From Phellopilus nigrolimitatus (Eukaryota; Basidiomycota; Agaricomycetes; Hymenochaetales; Hymenochaetaceae): a DNA stretch of 64,000 bases. Shown here one piece after another: positions 33,545 to 45,397 of this stretch. Numbering within the stretch: position 1 is the first letter of the stretch; each line of letters opens with the position of its first letter. Position numbers and translations under genes: made by a program. The stretch covers positions 49,552-113,551 of the forward strand of contig JAJOHG010000086.1 in NCBI GenBank assembly GCA_021029095.1, written 5' to 3'. The notes below the pieces were generated by a model. That model was given only the letters and a program-made list of their open reading frames with translations, was not told the DNA's origin and ran no database searches.

Positions 33545-35807
33545 TCAGGTCTGGCGCCTCCTGAAGAGCACATGCGCCTTCGGGTCCGGTACAGGCGCCG
33601 TCCCGACCTCAAAGTCCCGCGGGCGCACGCCCGCGCGCTCCAGCTTGACGTCGTACGCGAGCATCGTCTTCAGCTCCGCCGCCGCGAAGAAGCGGCCCGG
33701 GCTGCGTGCGCAAGTCGTATATCAGACATCCCCTGTTTTTCCCTCGATGCGACGGAGATGTGGGGAGTATGGGGAGTATGGGGGTACGTACCACGCGTGC
33801 CGCCCGTGCCCGAAGGGCAGGTAGTCCACGGCCGTCGATACCATCTGGTTCCTCGCGCCCTCCTCCGCGCTGCCCTCCGCGCCCGCGCGCGCAAAGCGGA
33901 ACCCGTCGAACGCGCGCGCGTTCGCGTAGTTGCGCTCGTCGAGGTGCGTCGCGACCGCGTTGCACGCGACGAACGTGCCCGCGGGGAGGCGCGTCCCGTC
34001 GCCGAGCGTGTAGTCGGTGCGCGCCTTGCGCGTCATGGACACTGCCCGGGTCGGTGTGATGTAAGCAGGAGGCAGCTTGCCCTTATACGTCTGGAGAGGG
34101 AGTGCTCACGGAAGCCGATGCCGTTGACGCGCTGCGCCTCGCGCAGGAAGCTGTCGAGCCGGGGCATCTTCGCCAGCGCGGTTCGAGACCATCCCTCGGC
34201 CTTGACCACGTGCTCGATCTCCTCGCGGAGCGGCGCGATGTACTCCGGGCACGCGGCGAGGTGGAACAGGGCGTGCGTGAAGCTCTGTGCGAGCGGCGGT
34301 TTTTTTCGTCAGAGAAAGACACAGACAGACAGGCAGACAGGCGGGCAAGGGGTGGGGGTGGGGAGTAGCGGGGCGCGGGGCGTACCATGGAGGAAGTGTG
34401 CACCGCGGCGAAGTTGAGCGTGAGGATGCGCTGCGTCAGCGCCTTGACGGTGCGCTGCTCGCCCTCTGCCTCGTCCATGAGCCACGAGAGCATGTCGTTC
34501 TAGCAAAGCAAAGCACGTCAGTCGGGCTGTGCTCCCGCGGACGAAACAAGACGGCGTGTACGCACAGGCTTGTCCGGCCAGTCCTTCCCGTGCTCCTCGT
34601 ACTGGCGGAGGCGGTGCTCGATGTGGGGCCGCAGATGCTTCTGGCCGCGGCGCGTGCTGGCCGGAACGGAGGTCAGGAACTCGCCGACGAGGCTGCGGCA
34701 CGTCTGTCAGCCAACACAGCCTTTGCTTCCGGGGGGGGGGGGGGGGGGATGCAGCTCACCCCTTCATGAAGTCGGGGAACAGGTTGATCGTGTACGACGC
34801 CTTGATGACGTCGACCGTGAAGCGGATGTTGAGGTCGATGTAGTCTTTGTCCCGGCCTGCTCGGCGGCGTCAGCTATCTCCGCCCCGGCAGAAGAAGGGG
34901 GATGGGGGTCTTACAGAGGGGAAGGCCGACGAAGACGCGGTTGCTCGCCCTGCAGACGACCTGCATGACCGTGTCGAGGCCCGGGCGGGACACCCACTCT
35001 GCCGATAAATGAACGAATGAATCACTAGTCAGACGTCGGCGTGAGCGCAAGCAGGGTAAGGCACGCACCGTCCCCCCTCGCGCCGATATTATCCTCGAAC
35101 GCGCGCTCGACCTCGTCGCGCACGTCGTCGAACAGCACGCCGATATTGCGCGTGAGCTGTGTGCGCACAACGGGGATGTGGTACTGGTTCTTCACGACGA
35201 GCTCGCCGAGGGTGTACGTCGTCGCGAGGCCCTGTCGAAAGCAAGTGCCCGTCAGCGAGCACGCGAGGAGCAGCAGCTGGACTGTTTTTCTCTCACTTCG
35301 TCCGTGGCGTCGAGGAACGACAGCCTGTCGTCTGGCGCCCTGCGGATCTCCTCGACGAGCTCCGGGGTGTTCACGACGACCAACCAGCGCGTGAGCTCGG
35401 GGACCTTGAACGTGCGCGCCCCGTACTGCGCGCGGCACCCCAGCCCCAGCCCCAGCGTCAGCCTTGCACCACAGCGCACGAGAGACAGGCGCGCACCTTG
35501 GTATAGCCCTCCAGGAGCATGCCCTTCGCGCCCGACAGGAAGCGCACGGCGCCGTAGTAGGACGCGAGCCGCCCCGCGGGGCCGACGGCGGGGACCGCGA
35601 CCTGCAGAAGCGTCAGGACGCGGAACAGAGATGATGACGATTGGGGGGCGCCGAGGCCCTTACGTCTCGCTTCCGGGCCTGGATGTACTGCACGGCAGAG
35701 AGGATGACGGCAGCGCAGGCGACAGCGTAGGCGGCGTTGTCCCGGACTGCGAGGGGTCCAATTGTGCTCGCTAGCACGTCCGCTGCGCTCGAGTTGAAGG
35801 ATGCCAT
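33545..35807 (-). CDS. Cytochrome P450, CYP512-like, copy 2
   Basis: Many exons from the ATG at 35807. The N-terminal anchor (YAVACAAVILSAVQYIQAR) is followed by SYYGAVRFLSGAKGMLLEGY and VPELTRWLVVVNTPELVEEI. LTRNIGVLFDDVRDEVERAF, RPGLDTVMQVVCRASNRVFV and IRFTVDVIKASYTINLFPDF come next. Then I-helix NFAAVHTSS, K-helix REAQR and FDGFRFARAG. The haem loop FGHGRHACPGRFFAAAELK is joined across the last intron. It ends HVLFRRRQT. All motifs are intact. Exons are very GC-rich, far more than copy 1, although intron positions and protein sequence are shared. Copy 1, the relic and this gene are a tandem array of one subfamily. Confidence 0.88.
34731..34748. repeat. 18-base homopolymer G tract in a P450 intron
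   Basis: A run of 18 G in an intron of P450 copy 2, close to the splice acceptor on the minus strand, where it reads as C and may serve as the pyrimidine tract. Confidence 0.9.
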
Positions 35808-36545
35808 GATGAGAGAGATATGAAAGGCGGCCCTTCTTTGTCTGTACTAATACATGTAGTTGTCCACGGTCGCCTCCGTGGGAGCGTGTCCCCACCGTGA
35901 CAAAGGCTGCGATGCCACTTGCACTTAAATACATGAAATCGAAATGAGTTATTCTAGGAAACTAAACAAAGAGTCTAAACAAGCGCCCGATATTTCAAGC
36001 AGATATCGAGAAGGCGTCGCGGGAGAGGCAATCTCTGAATCGGACGGATTCCGTCAGTGTCACTCTTCGGGATTACGCCATCCAATCACGTCCACCCAAT
36101 CACTACAATATTACCCTGAGTCGTCGATCCCAACTCAGAAATAAATAAAATAAGGAACAGACGAAATGCATGAAAACAGACATACTGTCTAGACTTGTAG
36201 TACACGCACTACAACGTATTGGACCAATACGAGTAGGTACACGCAAATGAGCAAATGAGCAGGATAATAGATACTTGAGCGAACGCGGGGGCCGTGTAGG
36301 CCAGCATTGAGCCTTATGAATTCAGAGTAAAGAAAGAGGGGGTAAGAATAACAAGAAAAAAACAGTCCACCGTCTGCCACCAATAACCCAATAGACAGAC
36401 CAAGAAAACAATAAATTAAATGTGTCTCGCTTTTCTGTGTCTCATCTCCACCCCTTTTACCCGTATTCCATCCGCCCTCCCGTCAATATGGTCTTTTGTA
36501 TCCTGCGGGAGAAGTCAGTCCTATGAAGAACGGCACCGCGGGGGC
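35808..36545. other. P450 copy 2 promoter and GT61 3' flank
   Basis: 738 bp, AT-rich between two GC-rich genes. No gene seen. Confidence 0.5.
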
Positions 36546-38521
36546 CTACGCCGAGCGGCGCATCGTCTCCTTGACGAACTGCACGACCGCGGGCACGTCG
36601 ACCGCGAGCACGCGGCTGTCCGCGCGCGTCGGCGGGGAGATCGGCGGGAGCGAGCCGCGCGGGTACTTCCTGCAACCAAAAATCCACGCGTCTCAGCGTC
36701 ATCGTCGTCGTCACAAACTCAAAAACGAGGAGAGCGGGGAGGGAGAGTGGGGAGGGGAGAAGGGGGAGAAGGAAGAAAGAAAAAAAGAGCGCACTTCGTG
36801 TTCCGCCACGCGACGTACTCGACCCCGAGCGCACGCGTGACGAACTCGTTCTCGTTCGCGAACCGCCCGTCCGGGAAGAACTCGACGACCGCGCGCGGGC
36901 CCGCGTCCGCGCGCAGCAGCGCGCTGTGCACGAGCGCGTCGCCGTACACGCCCAGCAGCACCTGCATCCGCACATATAGACACATTCAGCAACCCCCCAG
37001 CACGTCAGCGTTTCTTCTTTTCCTCTTCTTCAACAATAAATCACTCACGGATGACTGCGCCGCCGCGCGCACGAGCTCCGCCCAGCCCGCCGTGCCGCCG
37101 CGCGCGCGCTCGACGACGTGCACGTCCCAGCCGTGCGCGTCGCCCAGGCGGCGCAGCGCGCGCGCGAGCGCCGCGTGGTCCTCGTCGCGCAGGTGCACGG
37201 CCCCGCCCGCGACGTACGTCAGCGCCTTCCTGGGGCGCCGCGCGTCGCGCGCGGCCTGCGGGGGCGGGGCGAGCAGCGCCTGCACGCTCTCGCGCACGGG
37301 CGTCGCCCAGTCTGCGCGCGCTGGCAGCGCGAAGGCGGGCGAGAAGGCGAGGCGCTTGTCCGTCGCCTCGATCGGGGTCGCGGCCACGCCCTTCCCGTTC
37401 TTATTTTGCTTCTGCTTCTCGTCGCCCCCGCCCGCGGACGCCTGCAGCGGCGCGACGAGCTCGTGCGCAAAGTCGAACGCCTGCGCGCCGTGCTCGGCAG
37501 CGACGCGGTCCGCGAGGAGGACACGGTCGAGGAACGCGGGGCGCGCGGTGAGCGCGAGGTCGGCCCAGTCCTCCGCGAAGAGGTGATTCATGTACGGGAA
37601 CGCGGCGCGCGCGAACGCGAGCGCGTAGCCTGTCTCGCTCACGGCGCTGCGCGCGGTGTTTGCGAAGATGGTGCGGTCGGGCGGGGGCAGCGTGCTGGAG
37701 GGGGAGGAGGACGCGGCGGCGTGCGCGCGGTGCAGCGCGAGCAGCGTGTAGCTGTCTACGGCTGCGGGTGGATATTAGTTAGCTTTTTTTTGTCTGCATG
37801 TGCTTGTGCTCGATTGATGGGTGCATACCGTCTTTTTGGTCGAAACAAATAAGGGAGGTGCCTGCTATCCTGCGCAAGAGTTAGGAGTCTGTCGGATGTT
37901 TTACAAGAATGAGTTTCTCGGCACCTTTGAGCGCTGTATCCGAGCACCTGGAGCGCTTTATGTCTCGTGAGGAATCTGACGTTCTGCAGCACAGGCGGGT
38001 AAGGCGAGTCGAGCCCGGTGGACAAGATGGCCTCTGGCCGGGGGAACGCGATGGACGCATGGTCGGAGACGAGGTGCAGCGTGCCGTTCACAAGGAGGAC
38101 GTTGTCGAGGACGGTGAACCCTGCGGCGAGTGCCGGCAATAAGAGACGGCAACCCCACGGACACAATCGAAGAGAGAGAGAGCTCACCGGGGACGTGCGC
38201 GATTAGCTTCGTGACGGGGACGTTCCCGTCGGGCCACGTCTTGAGCTGGTCGTCCGCGGAGACGCCGTGCGGGCCGAGGTCGTGCGTGCGGCGCGCGTCG
38301 ACCTCCCAGTCGCCGAGGAGGGCGCGCTCGAGAGGGTCGGCGTACGGGGCGCGGCGGCGGCCGTCCGCGCTGAGGAGGTCCTGGACACCGAGGAGCGCAC
38401 GGGCGGAGAAGCTGAGCGTGGGGGTGGGGGCGAGGCGGGTGCGGGCGGCGTCGAGGTTGTAGGCGACGACGAAGACGGCGAGGGCGAAGAGGAGGAGGGT
38501 GAGCTCGCGGCGGGTGAGCAT
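36546..38521 (-). CDS. GT61-like glycosyltransferase (DUF563 type), type II membrane protein
   Basis: About six exons. The N-terminus MLTRRELTLLLFALAVFVVA is a short cytosolic end plus signal anchor. Luminal segments include LLSADGRRRAPYADPLERAL, FTVLDNVLLVNGTLHLVSDH, PRPEAILSTG and FARAAFPYMNHLFAEDWADL. The diagnostic C-terminal block is VLLGVYGDALVHSALLRADA, then RAVVEFFPDGRFANENEF and ALGVEYVAWRN, equivalent to the GxHGxxLxH..E.FP pattern of GT61 enzymes. The usual HG is YG here. The last exon ends VQFVKETMRRSA. It is probably a Golgi enzyme acting on glycoprotein or glycolipid glycans; in fungi the acceptor is unknown. A strong GC bias gives long Ala/Arg runs on the other strand, which are not genes. 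Confidence 0.8.
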
Positions 38522-38689
38522 GGCCGTTGGCGGTGAGAGCTGAGTCCTAACGGCGACACGCCGGTGTAGCCTAATGTAGATAGCCAAAGGGCGTAAGTAG
38601 ATCAACGCCCGTCTCGTCTATAGTCTACGCTCGTCCTGTCTCTCCTTTCCTTTCTACAACCACCCGCACCCGCCCCGCACGGCGCCGAC
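38522..38689. promoter_or_regulatory. Short divergent promoter, GT61-like / sugar-nucleotide transporter
   Basis: Only 168 bp separate the two start codons, so regulatory elements are probably shared. A pyrimidine-rich stretch (TCTCCTTTCCTTTC) precedes the transporter ATG. Confidence 0.55.
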
Positions 38690-40087
38690 ATGTCCGCCGA
38701 CCACGCCCACGACGAGGAGATCGACCTCGGCGACGAGAAGGCCCCCGCCGCCCACGGCAACACCAACGGCGACGACAGCCTTCTGCCTGCCCCCGCCTCT
38801 GCTGCCTCCCCCGCGAGCACCAAACCCCGCACCCGCTTCTCCGCCGCCGCCATCATCCCCGTCTGGATCGTGCTCAGCTCGTCCGTCATCATCTACAACA
38901 ACTACGTGTACAACTCCCTCGACTTCAAGTTCCCCGTCTTCCTCGTCACATGGCACCTCTTCTTCGCGGTCCGTCCCCCGTCTCGCTCTTCTCGCTTTGT
39001 CTCTACACATGTCATCGGTATGATGTACTGACGCGTCGCCCGTCCGCCAGGCTGTCGGCACGCGCGTTTTGCAGCGTACCACGCACCTCCTCGACGCCGC
39101 AAAGGACGTGCACATCTCCAGGGACATGTTCGTGCGCTCCATCCTCCCCATCGGCCTGCTCTTCAGCGGCAGCCTCATCCTCAGCAACAAGGCCTACCTC
39201 CACCTCTCCGTGCACTACATCCAGATGCTCAAGGCCTTCAACCCCGTCGCCATCCTCCTTATCTCCTGGGCCACCCGCATCCAGGAGCCCAGCAAGCGCC
39301 TCGCCGTCATCGTCGTTATGATCTCCACCGGCGTCGCCCTCGCCTCCCAGGGCGAGCTCAAGTTCGATCTCGCGGGCTTCATTATCCAGGCCGCCGCTGT
39401 CGCGGTACGTCTCCCCCCTTTGATTGTATTCTAGGCCATGTGTTCTCTGGGCATGGCAGTAAGACGGCGCTTCTGCTCTGAAAGCGGGAACGCAAAGGCT
39501 TCTGCCGTCAAATATGCACTCTGTCCTAATTCCGCCTTTTCTCACTCATTTGCCCACAGTTCGAAGCCTCCCGCCTCGTGATGATCCAAATCCTCCTGCA
39601 CGGACTTAAAATGGACCCGCTCGTCTCTCTGCACTACTACGCTCCCGTGCGCAGCGTTTCCTTCTCTGTATTTTTTTTCTTCCCCGGTCACTCATGGAGT
39701 GATGACAGGTCTGCGCGGTGATCAACCTCGCGGTGATCCCGTTCACAGAGGGGCTCGAGCCGTTCTACGAGGTGATGCGGCTCGGCCCGCTCGTCCTCGT
39801 CTCGAACGCGGTCGTCGCGTTCCTGCTCAACATCGCCGCGGTCTTCCTCGTCGGCGCGGGCAGCGGGCTGGTGCTCACGCTCGCGGGGGTGTTCAAGGTG
39901 CGCTCTCCGCCTTCTTCCTGTCCTACTTCGAAGCTCGGTCGTGCGCTGACTGTCGTTTGCGCAGGACATCCTCCTTATCACGAGCTCGGTGCTCATATTC
40001 GGCGTGGAGATCACGCCGCTGCAAGTGTTCGGGTACTCGATTGCGCTCGTCGGGCTTGTGCTGTACAAAACCTCAGGCGCGAAGTGA
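38690..40087 (+). CDS. Triose-phosphate / nucleotide-sugar transporter family (SLC35-type)
   Basis: Five or six exons. A hydrophilic N-terminus of about 45 residues precedes FSAAAIIPVWIVLSSSVIIY, NNYVYNSLDFKFPVFLVTWH, ILPIGLLFSGSLILSNKAYL and HLSVHYIQMLKAFNPVAILL. Then come VIVVMISTGVALASQGELKF, FEASRLVMIQILLHGLK and PLVSLHYYAPV. After that INLAVIPFTEGLEP, VVAFLLNIAAVFLVG and ITPLQVFGYSIALVGLVLYK follow, ending KTSGAK. This is the TPT/DUF250 pattern with about ten membrane helices, carrying phosphorylated or nucleotide-linked sugars into the Golgi or another organelle. Its divergent neighbour is a predicted glycosyltransferase, which fits a glycan role, but the exact substrate is not readable. 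Confidence 0.9.
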
Positions 40088-40456
40088 AAGCGGACACACT
40101 TTCTGCTTTTCCCCTCTCATACGCACTAACACTATGTTATTTATCTGGACACTACTCGCTCTTTTCTGGTTTTTGTTATGGGTCTGGTTGTTTAGAATTG
40201 ATTGATATACAGAGTATACATCTGCTGCGCTGCATAGTATTAGAATGACTATCTTTTTTGTACCTGTATAACATAATGCGAGTGAGTACGTAAGCTCCGT
40301 TCCGAACCGAGGATCTGCCGATAAGGAGAGTGGTTGCCGCGATAAGGGACGGATAGACCGGATCTGCAGTCTTCTGCCACACTAGCGCTTCTCGGCCCGA
40401 CCTCAATTTTATCCGCCTCTTTCTTCATTTTTTACACCCATCTACACCACACCACG
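40088..40456. promoter_or_regulatory. Upstream region of the bHLH gene
   Basis: 369 bp between the transporter stop and the bHLH start, with an AT-rich start (3' UTR) and a pyrimidine-rich end (CTCTTTCTTCATTTTTTACA). No gene. Confidence 0.45.
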
Positions 40457-40698
40457 ATGCACAACAGCAGCGCATCCTCGTCCGCCGCCGCCGCCGCCGC
40501 CGACGCCGACGCCGACGCCGACGCCTTCATGGGCGCGTTCGACCTCGCGCGCTTCGTCGACGCGCAGGGCCTCCCCGAGACGGGCCCGGGCGCCACCGGC
40601 CTCCTCGGCGCGCTCGACGGGCTCGACGGGCTCGGCGCCGCCGACCTCGCGATGCTGCGCGGCGAGCACGCCCGCGCGCCGGGCCACGGCCATAACTG

Positions 40699-40730
<32 letters not shown>

Positions 40731-42995
40731 GCGGGATGGACGCCGCGGGCTTCTTCGACGGCGCGGGCAAGGGCGCGCGGCACGCCCCCGCGCCCGGCGC
40801 CGGGCAGGGGCAGGGCCACAGCGCGCGGGCGCCCGGCGGCATGGGCATGGGCATGGGCGGGGGCATGGGCGGGGGCATGGGCGGGGGCGCGGGGCAGATG
40901 CAGTCGGCGCAGGCGAACAGCGTCAACCTCGACGCGCTGCAGCAGCTGCTCGCGATGCAGTTCCCGATGGCCGGCGCCGCGGATGCGCTGGGGCAGCACC
41001 AAGCTCAAACACAGCAGCCACAGCCCCAGCCACAGCAGGCCCTGCAGCAGGCGGGCCCGCCGACGCTGCTCGAGCAGCAGCTCCGCCTGAACCAGCTGCA
41101 GCAGCTGCAGCAGCTCCAGAACCAGATCTTCCAGCAGCAGGTGCGCCGCGCCGCGATCGTTTGCTCTGTCGGCGATGCGTTTGTACTGACGTAGAGAGGT
41201 GATCCGTGCGCAGATCGAGCTTATTAGCGGGCAGAGCGGGCAGAACAGCTTGTCGGGCAGCCTCGACTCGACGCCGTCCCCGGCGTTCAGAGACCACAAC
41301 CCGTTCCACGGCCTTCCGACCCCCGGTACGCATCTCCCGCTTTCCTCTTGCTATCTATATCTCTGACGAAGAGGATACGCAGCCAATTCCACCGAGCTTC
41401 GCGCCCAGCCACCGCCTAATTTCGTATCGCCAATGATTCTCCAGAACTACATGTCTCTTCCGGGGGCGTCGGTCTGTCTATTCCCCGAATACCATATAAA
41501 TATACCAGGCAACTGACGCGCGGGGGATATATAGCAGTTTGCGTCGCCGAACCCCATCCCGCAGGGCTCGAGCTCCGCGCCCGCGCACCTCGCCTTCCAC
41601 ACGCACACACCGCTGCCCTCACCGGGCGACCTCGACTTCGACCTCTCGCCGCTCACGAGCCCCTGGCTCGGCGCGTACCAGCACGCCGAGCAGCCACGCG
41701 CGCAGTCCCACCAGCCCCAGAATCACAACCAGAACCAGAGCCAGAGCCAGAACCAGCCCGCCCAGGCGCGCCCGCAGCGCCGCGGCTCGAAGCGCGGCGC
41801 GTCGAGCAGCGGCGACGACGCGGCGGCCGGCCACGCGCGCAAGCGCAAGTCGCCCGCCGTCCGCGCGGCCCCCGGCGCCGGCGGCATTAGGGCGCGGCGC
41901 GCGTCGAGCACGCGCGGCACCGCGAGCCTCAGCTCGACGCCTGCGCTGCGCGCGCGCGAGCGCAAGAACAGCACGGCGGCCGGCGACACGCCGTCGCCCG
42001 TGGACCTGTCGATGCCGCCGCCCGCGCCCCCGCCGGCGCAGGCCGGCGCCCCGGTCGAGCAGCCGACCGAGGCCTCGGAGCAGCAGACGTCTTCGAGCTC
42101 GCCCAGTGGCCCCACTCTGTCCCCCGTGACGCCGGCGAGCATCATGAACCTCGGCCGGCTGGGCCTGAGCAGCGGTTTGTCCTCACCGACGAGCTCAGCC
42201 GACACCCCCCAAAATGCAGGTCCCGCTGCTGCTGCCCAAGCTCAAGACAAGGGCAAGGGAAAGGCGGTGCCAAAGCCGAACGCTCCTGGCCCCAGCGGCG
42301 CGGGCGGCGCAAAGCCCGTCTCCAGGAGGACATCGTCCGCGTCTGCGTCCTCGTCGCTGGTCAGCCCGCCGCTTAAGCCGCTGCTACCGGGCGGCCTCGC
42401 GCCGTCGTCCGCCGCGCACCTCGCGACGGCGTCGAACTACACGCACCACCTCGCGGGGCACGCCGCGGCGCTGCACATCCAGCCGGGCGCGGCGCTGCCC
42501 GCGCCCGCGCCCGCGGTGCGCAAGACGTCGCACAAGGCCGCGGAGCAGAAGCGGCGCGACAGCCTCAAGACGAGCTTCGACGCGCTGCGCATGCTGCTCC
42601 CGCCGCTGCCGCTGCCGTCGGAGGACGGGTTCGACGGCGAGCCGCTGCTCCCCGGCGCGATGCCCCCGCGCGGCCCGCCCCGCGGCGACGCGGGCGGCCC
42701 GAACCGCGCGGTGAGCAAGCTGCAGCTGCTGCGCTGCGGGAACGACTTTATACGAAGGCTGAAGGCCCGCCTGGCCCGCCGCGACGAGTACATCGAGCAG
42801 CTGAAGGCGGAGGTGCGCGTGCTAAGGGCGCGGGTGGCTGGTGGGGACGCGGGCGCGGGCGCGGACGAGGCGCTTGCGGCGGATATGCAAGCGGTGGACC
42901 TCGAGAAGGACCTGGACGCGGAGGAGGCGAACGCGCCTAGCCTGGGCGGCCCGCTTTTCGAGGGCGACGAGGTGGACGAAGAGGGCGGCGACTGA
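40457..42995 (+). CDS. bHLH transcription factor with polyQ and Gly/Met repeats
   Basis: Exon 1 is 40457-41140 and exon 2 is 41214-41325. A mini-exon near 41445-41467 is likely but not certain. The main exon is 41538-42995. The N-terminus has Ala and Asp-Ala repeats, a polyQ tract (40699-40730) and GMGMGGGMGGG repeats. A block PLPSPGDLDFDLSPLTSPWL follows. The basic region and helix 1 read SHKAAEQKRRDSLKTSFDAL. A loop of nearly 50 Pro/Gly-rich residues separates them from helix 2, AVSKLQLLRCGNDFIRRLK, which runs into a coiled-coil EYIEQLKAEVRVLRARV. The E/R/R pattern of the basic region fits E-box binding, which makes it a nuclear regulator. The long loop is seen in basidiomycete members of this group. 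Targets unknown. Confidence 0.85.
40699..40730 (+). repeat. CAG/CAA polyglutamine repeat
   Basis: About ten consecutive CAG/CAA codons in exon 1 of the bHLH gene. A second Gln-rich part (LQQLQQLQNQIFQQQ) lies at about 41090-41140. Confidence 0.9.
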
Positions 42996-43282
42996 GCGCT
43001 GGATGCGACGTCGGCCGTTCCGGATTGATTATTCGTCACCTTTATTTCCTTTGGTTTGTATCTCATCTCTTCTGTTGTTGTTGTGTTGAAGAAAGGAAGA
43101 AAAAATGTAGCTCTTTACTCTCGCCTGTCTTGGTACTTCTTGGAACGCGTCGCTTTTCGAATATGATTTTGTTTACTCAGACAATCTCTAAGATTTTTTT
43201 TTCTATATCTTGTACAAGAACTTCATAACAGAATACAACATGAGTAGTAGATGGAGACGTGAGATCGAAGTCGGGAGAGCCT

Positions 43283-44099
<817 letters not shown>

Positions 44100-44310
44100 G
44101 TTAGACGTAGGTTATTAAAGAGATTTGAGAGCGAAAGGCGAGAGAAACAGGGGTCAGGGAGATGTTGGTGGTCGAAGGACAAGAGCAGACTTGGACGCCC
44201 GCAGCCAGAAGCGCGTTTCGCGTTTTTAATTAGGATCCACGTGACAGATCACGTGATGTGACCGCCTCTTCATTTTTGGTTTTTCAGGTTTTGAGGTGTG
44301 CTTCAAGGTC
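44100..44310. promoter_or_regulatory. Divergent H2A copy 2 / ATP10 promoter
   Basis: 211 bp. A near-palindrome (CCACGTGACAGATCACGTGA, 44239-44258) contains two CACGTG-type E-box cores, CCACGTGA and TCACGTGA, spaced 11 bp apart. It lies about midway between the two starts. This is the kind of site bHLH or bZIP proteins recognise. Confidence 0.6.
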
Positions 44311-45397
44311 ATGCTCTCCCGCGCTGTCGCCCGACACCCGCCTCTCCGACAAGCAGGCGACCGCGGTCTGCTCCGCTTCGTGAATGACACAGCGTGCAAA
44401 TGCAACAGCGTATCTCGGCGCAAGAAGTCAACTGCGGCACCGACTGCGGCGGCCAAGGCTGCGCCCGCGCCTTCTTCTTCAGCACCGGCCGACACCGAAC
44501 AAAGCGATGTGCTCCCTTCCCTGCCCCGTCCCCTCGGAGTGCAGGACCCCCCGTCGACGTCGCGCTCGTCGTGGCGAGACGATACGATGGCGCTGATGGA
44601 CCAGGACTACCGGCTGGCGAGGCGGAAACACATGTGAGTCCGTAATGGCTCCCAGGGCGCTCCTGAATCATATAACGAACTCCCTAGTTAGCGTCAAAGA
44701 AGCTACGAAGGGATACTACAGCGATCTGAACGCCACCAGGAAACATGGTGGTAAGACCTGGATTGCGCCGCAGACGCTTATTCGCGAGGATGTGAGCATT
44801 GGATTCACCGTCTAGTCGTGATTATATTTAATTGACCTCGTTGGTGCAATTCAGCATGCGCTATATTTCCCGGATATATCTGGGAACTCGTTATTGAAAA
44901 ACGAGACCGCCCACACGACGGACATTTGCAGAGGCAAGGTGTCTGTCGTCGCGATGCTCTCGACCGCGGTCTCGGAGGTAAAGTGGCCGCTGCTTTTCAT
45001 GTATTTCTCTCTAATCCTCAAAACCCTCCCGACGCAGGAACACGTCGACAGCTTCGTGCGCAAAACGAACAAGGAATACCTCTCGAATCCGAATTACCGC
45101 TACGTCCAAATCAACCTGCAAGAGAACTTCGCGAAGGCCTTCCTCGTGTCGCTCTATACCTCGTCCCTGCGGCGGAGCATCCCCGAGGCGCTCCACCCGA
45201 CGTATCTCTTATCGAAGCAGAATATGGAGTATGTGCGCGAGCCGTTGGGTATGAACAACAAGCACATCGGGTTTGTGTACCTGCTGGACCAGCAACTGCG
45301 CGTACGGTGGGCGGGCGGTGGACTGGCGACACCGGCGGAAACCGAGTCGTTGAAGGTATGCGCTAAGGTGTTGTTGGATAGAATGAAGTCGAAGTAA
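44311..45397 (+). CDS. ATP10: Mitochondrial ATP synthase assembly factor ATP10
   Basis: Start chosen at ATG 44311 (MLSRAVARHPPLRQAGDRGL), an Arg-rich amphipathic presequence; an in-frame ATG at 44296 is also possible. Exons then give ATKGYYSDLNATRKHGGKTW, IAPQTLIRED, ALYFPDISGNSLL, HTTDICRGKVSVVAMLSTAV, the last exon with YRYVQINLQENFAKAFLVSL, and YVREPLGMNNKHIGFVYLLD, ending RVRWAGGGLATPAETESLK..MKSK. These are the ATP10-family landmarks (FPD, GKVSVV, REPLGM.N.H.G.VYLLD, RWAG.G). The yeast protein is a mitochondrial inner-membrane chaperone needed for Fo assembly around subunit 6. The presequence and full length support a functional gene. Confidence 0.92.

Noticed and set aside
33572..34417. 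Plus-strand frame (281 residues) opposite P450 copy 2
   Set aside because: Antisense shadow of P450 exons and introns, including the haem-loop exon.
37118..37852. Plus-strand frame (244 residues) opposite the GT61-like gene
   Set aside because: Arg/Ala/Val-rich shadow; the minus strand carries recognisable GT61 sequence with splice sites.
40442..41299. Long minus-strand open frame (285 residues) opposite the bHLH gene
   Set aside because: It is a product of GC-rich third positions; composition is Leu/Ala/Arg/His repeats mirroring the Gln and Ala repeats of the real gene.
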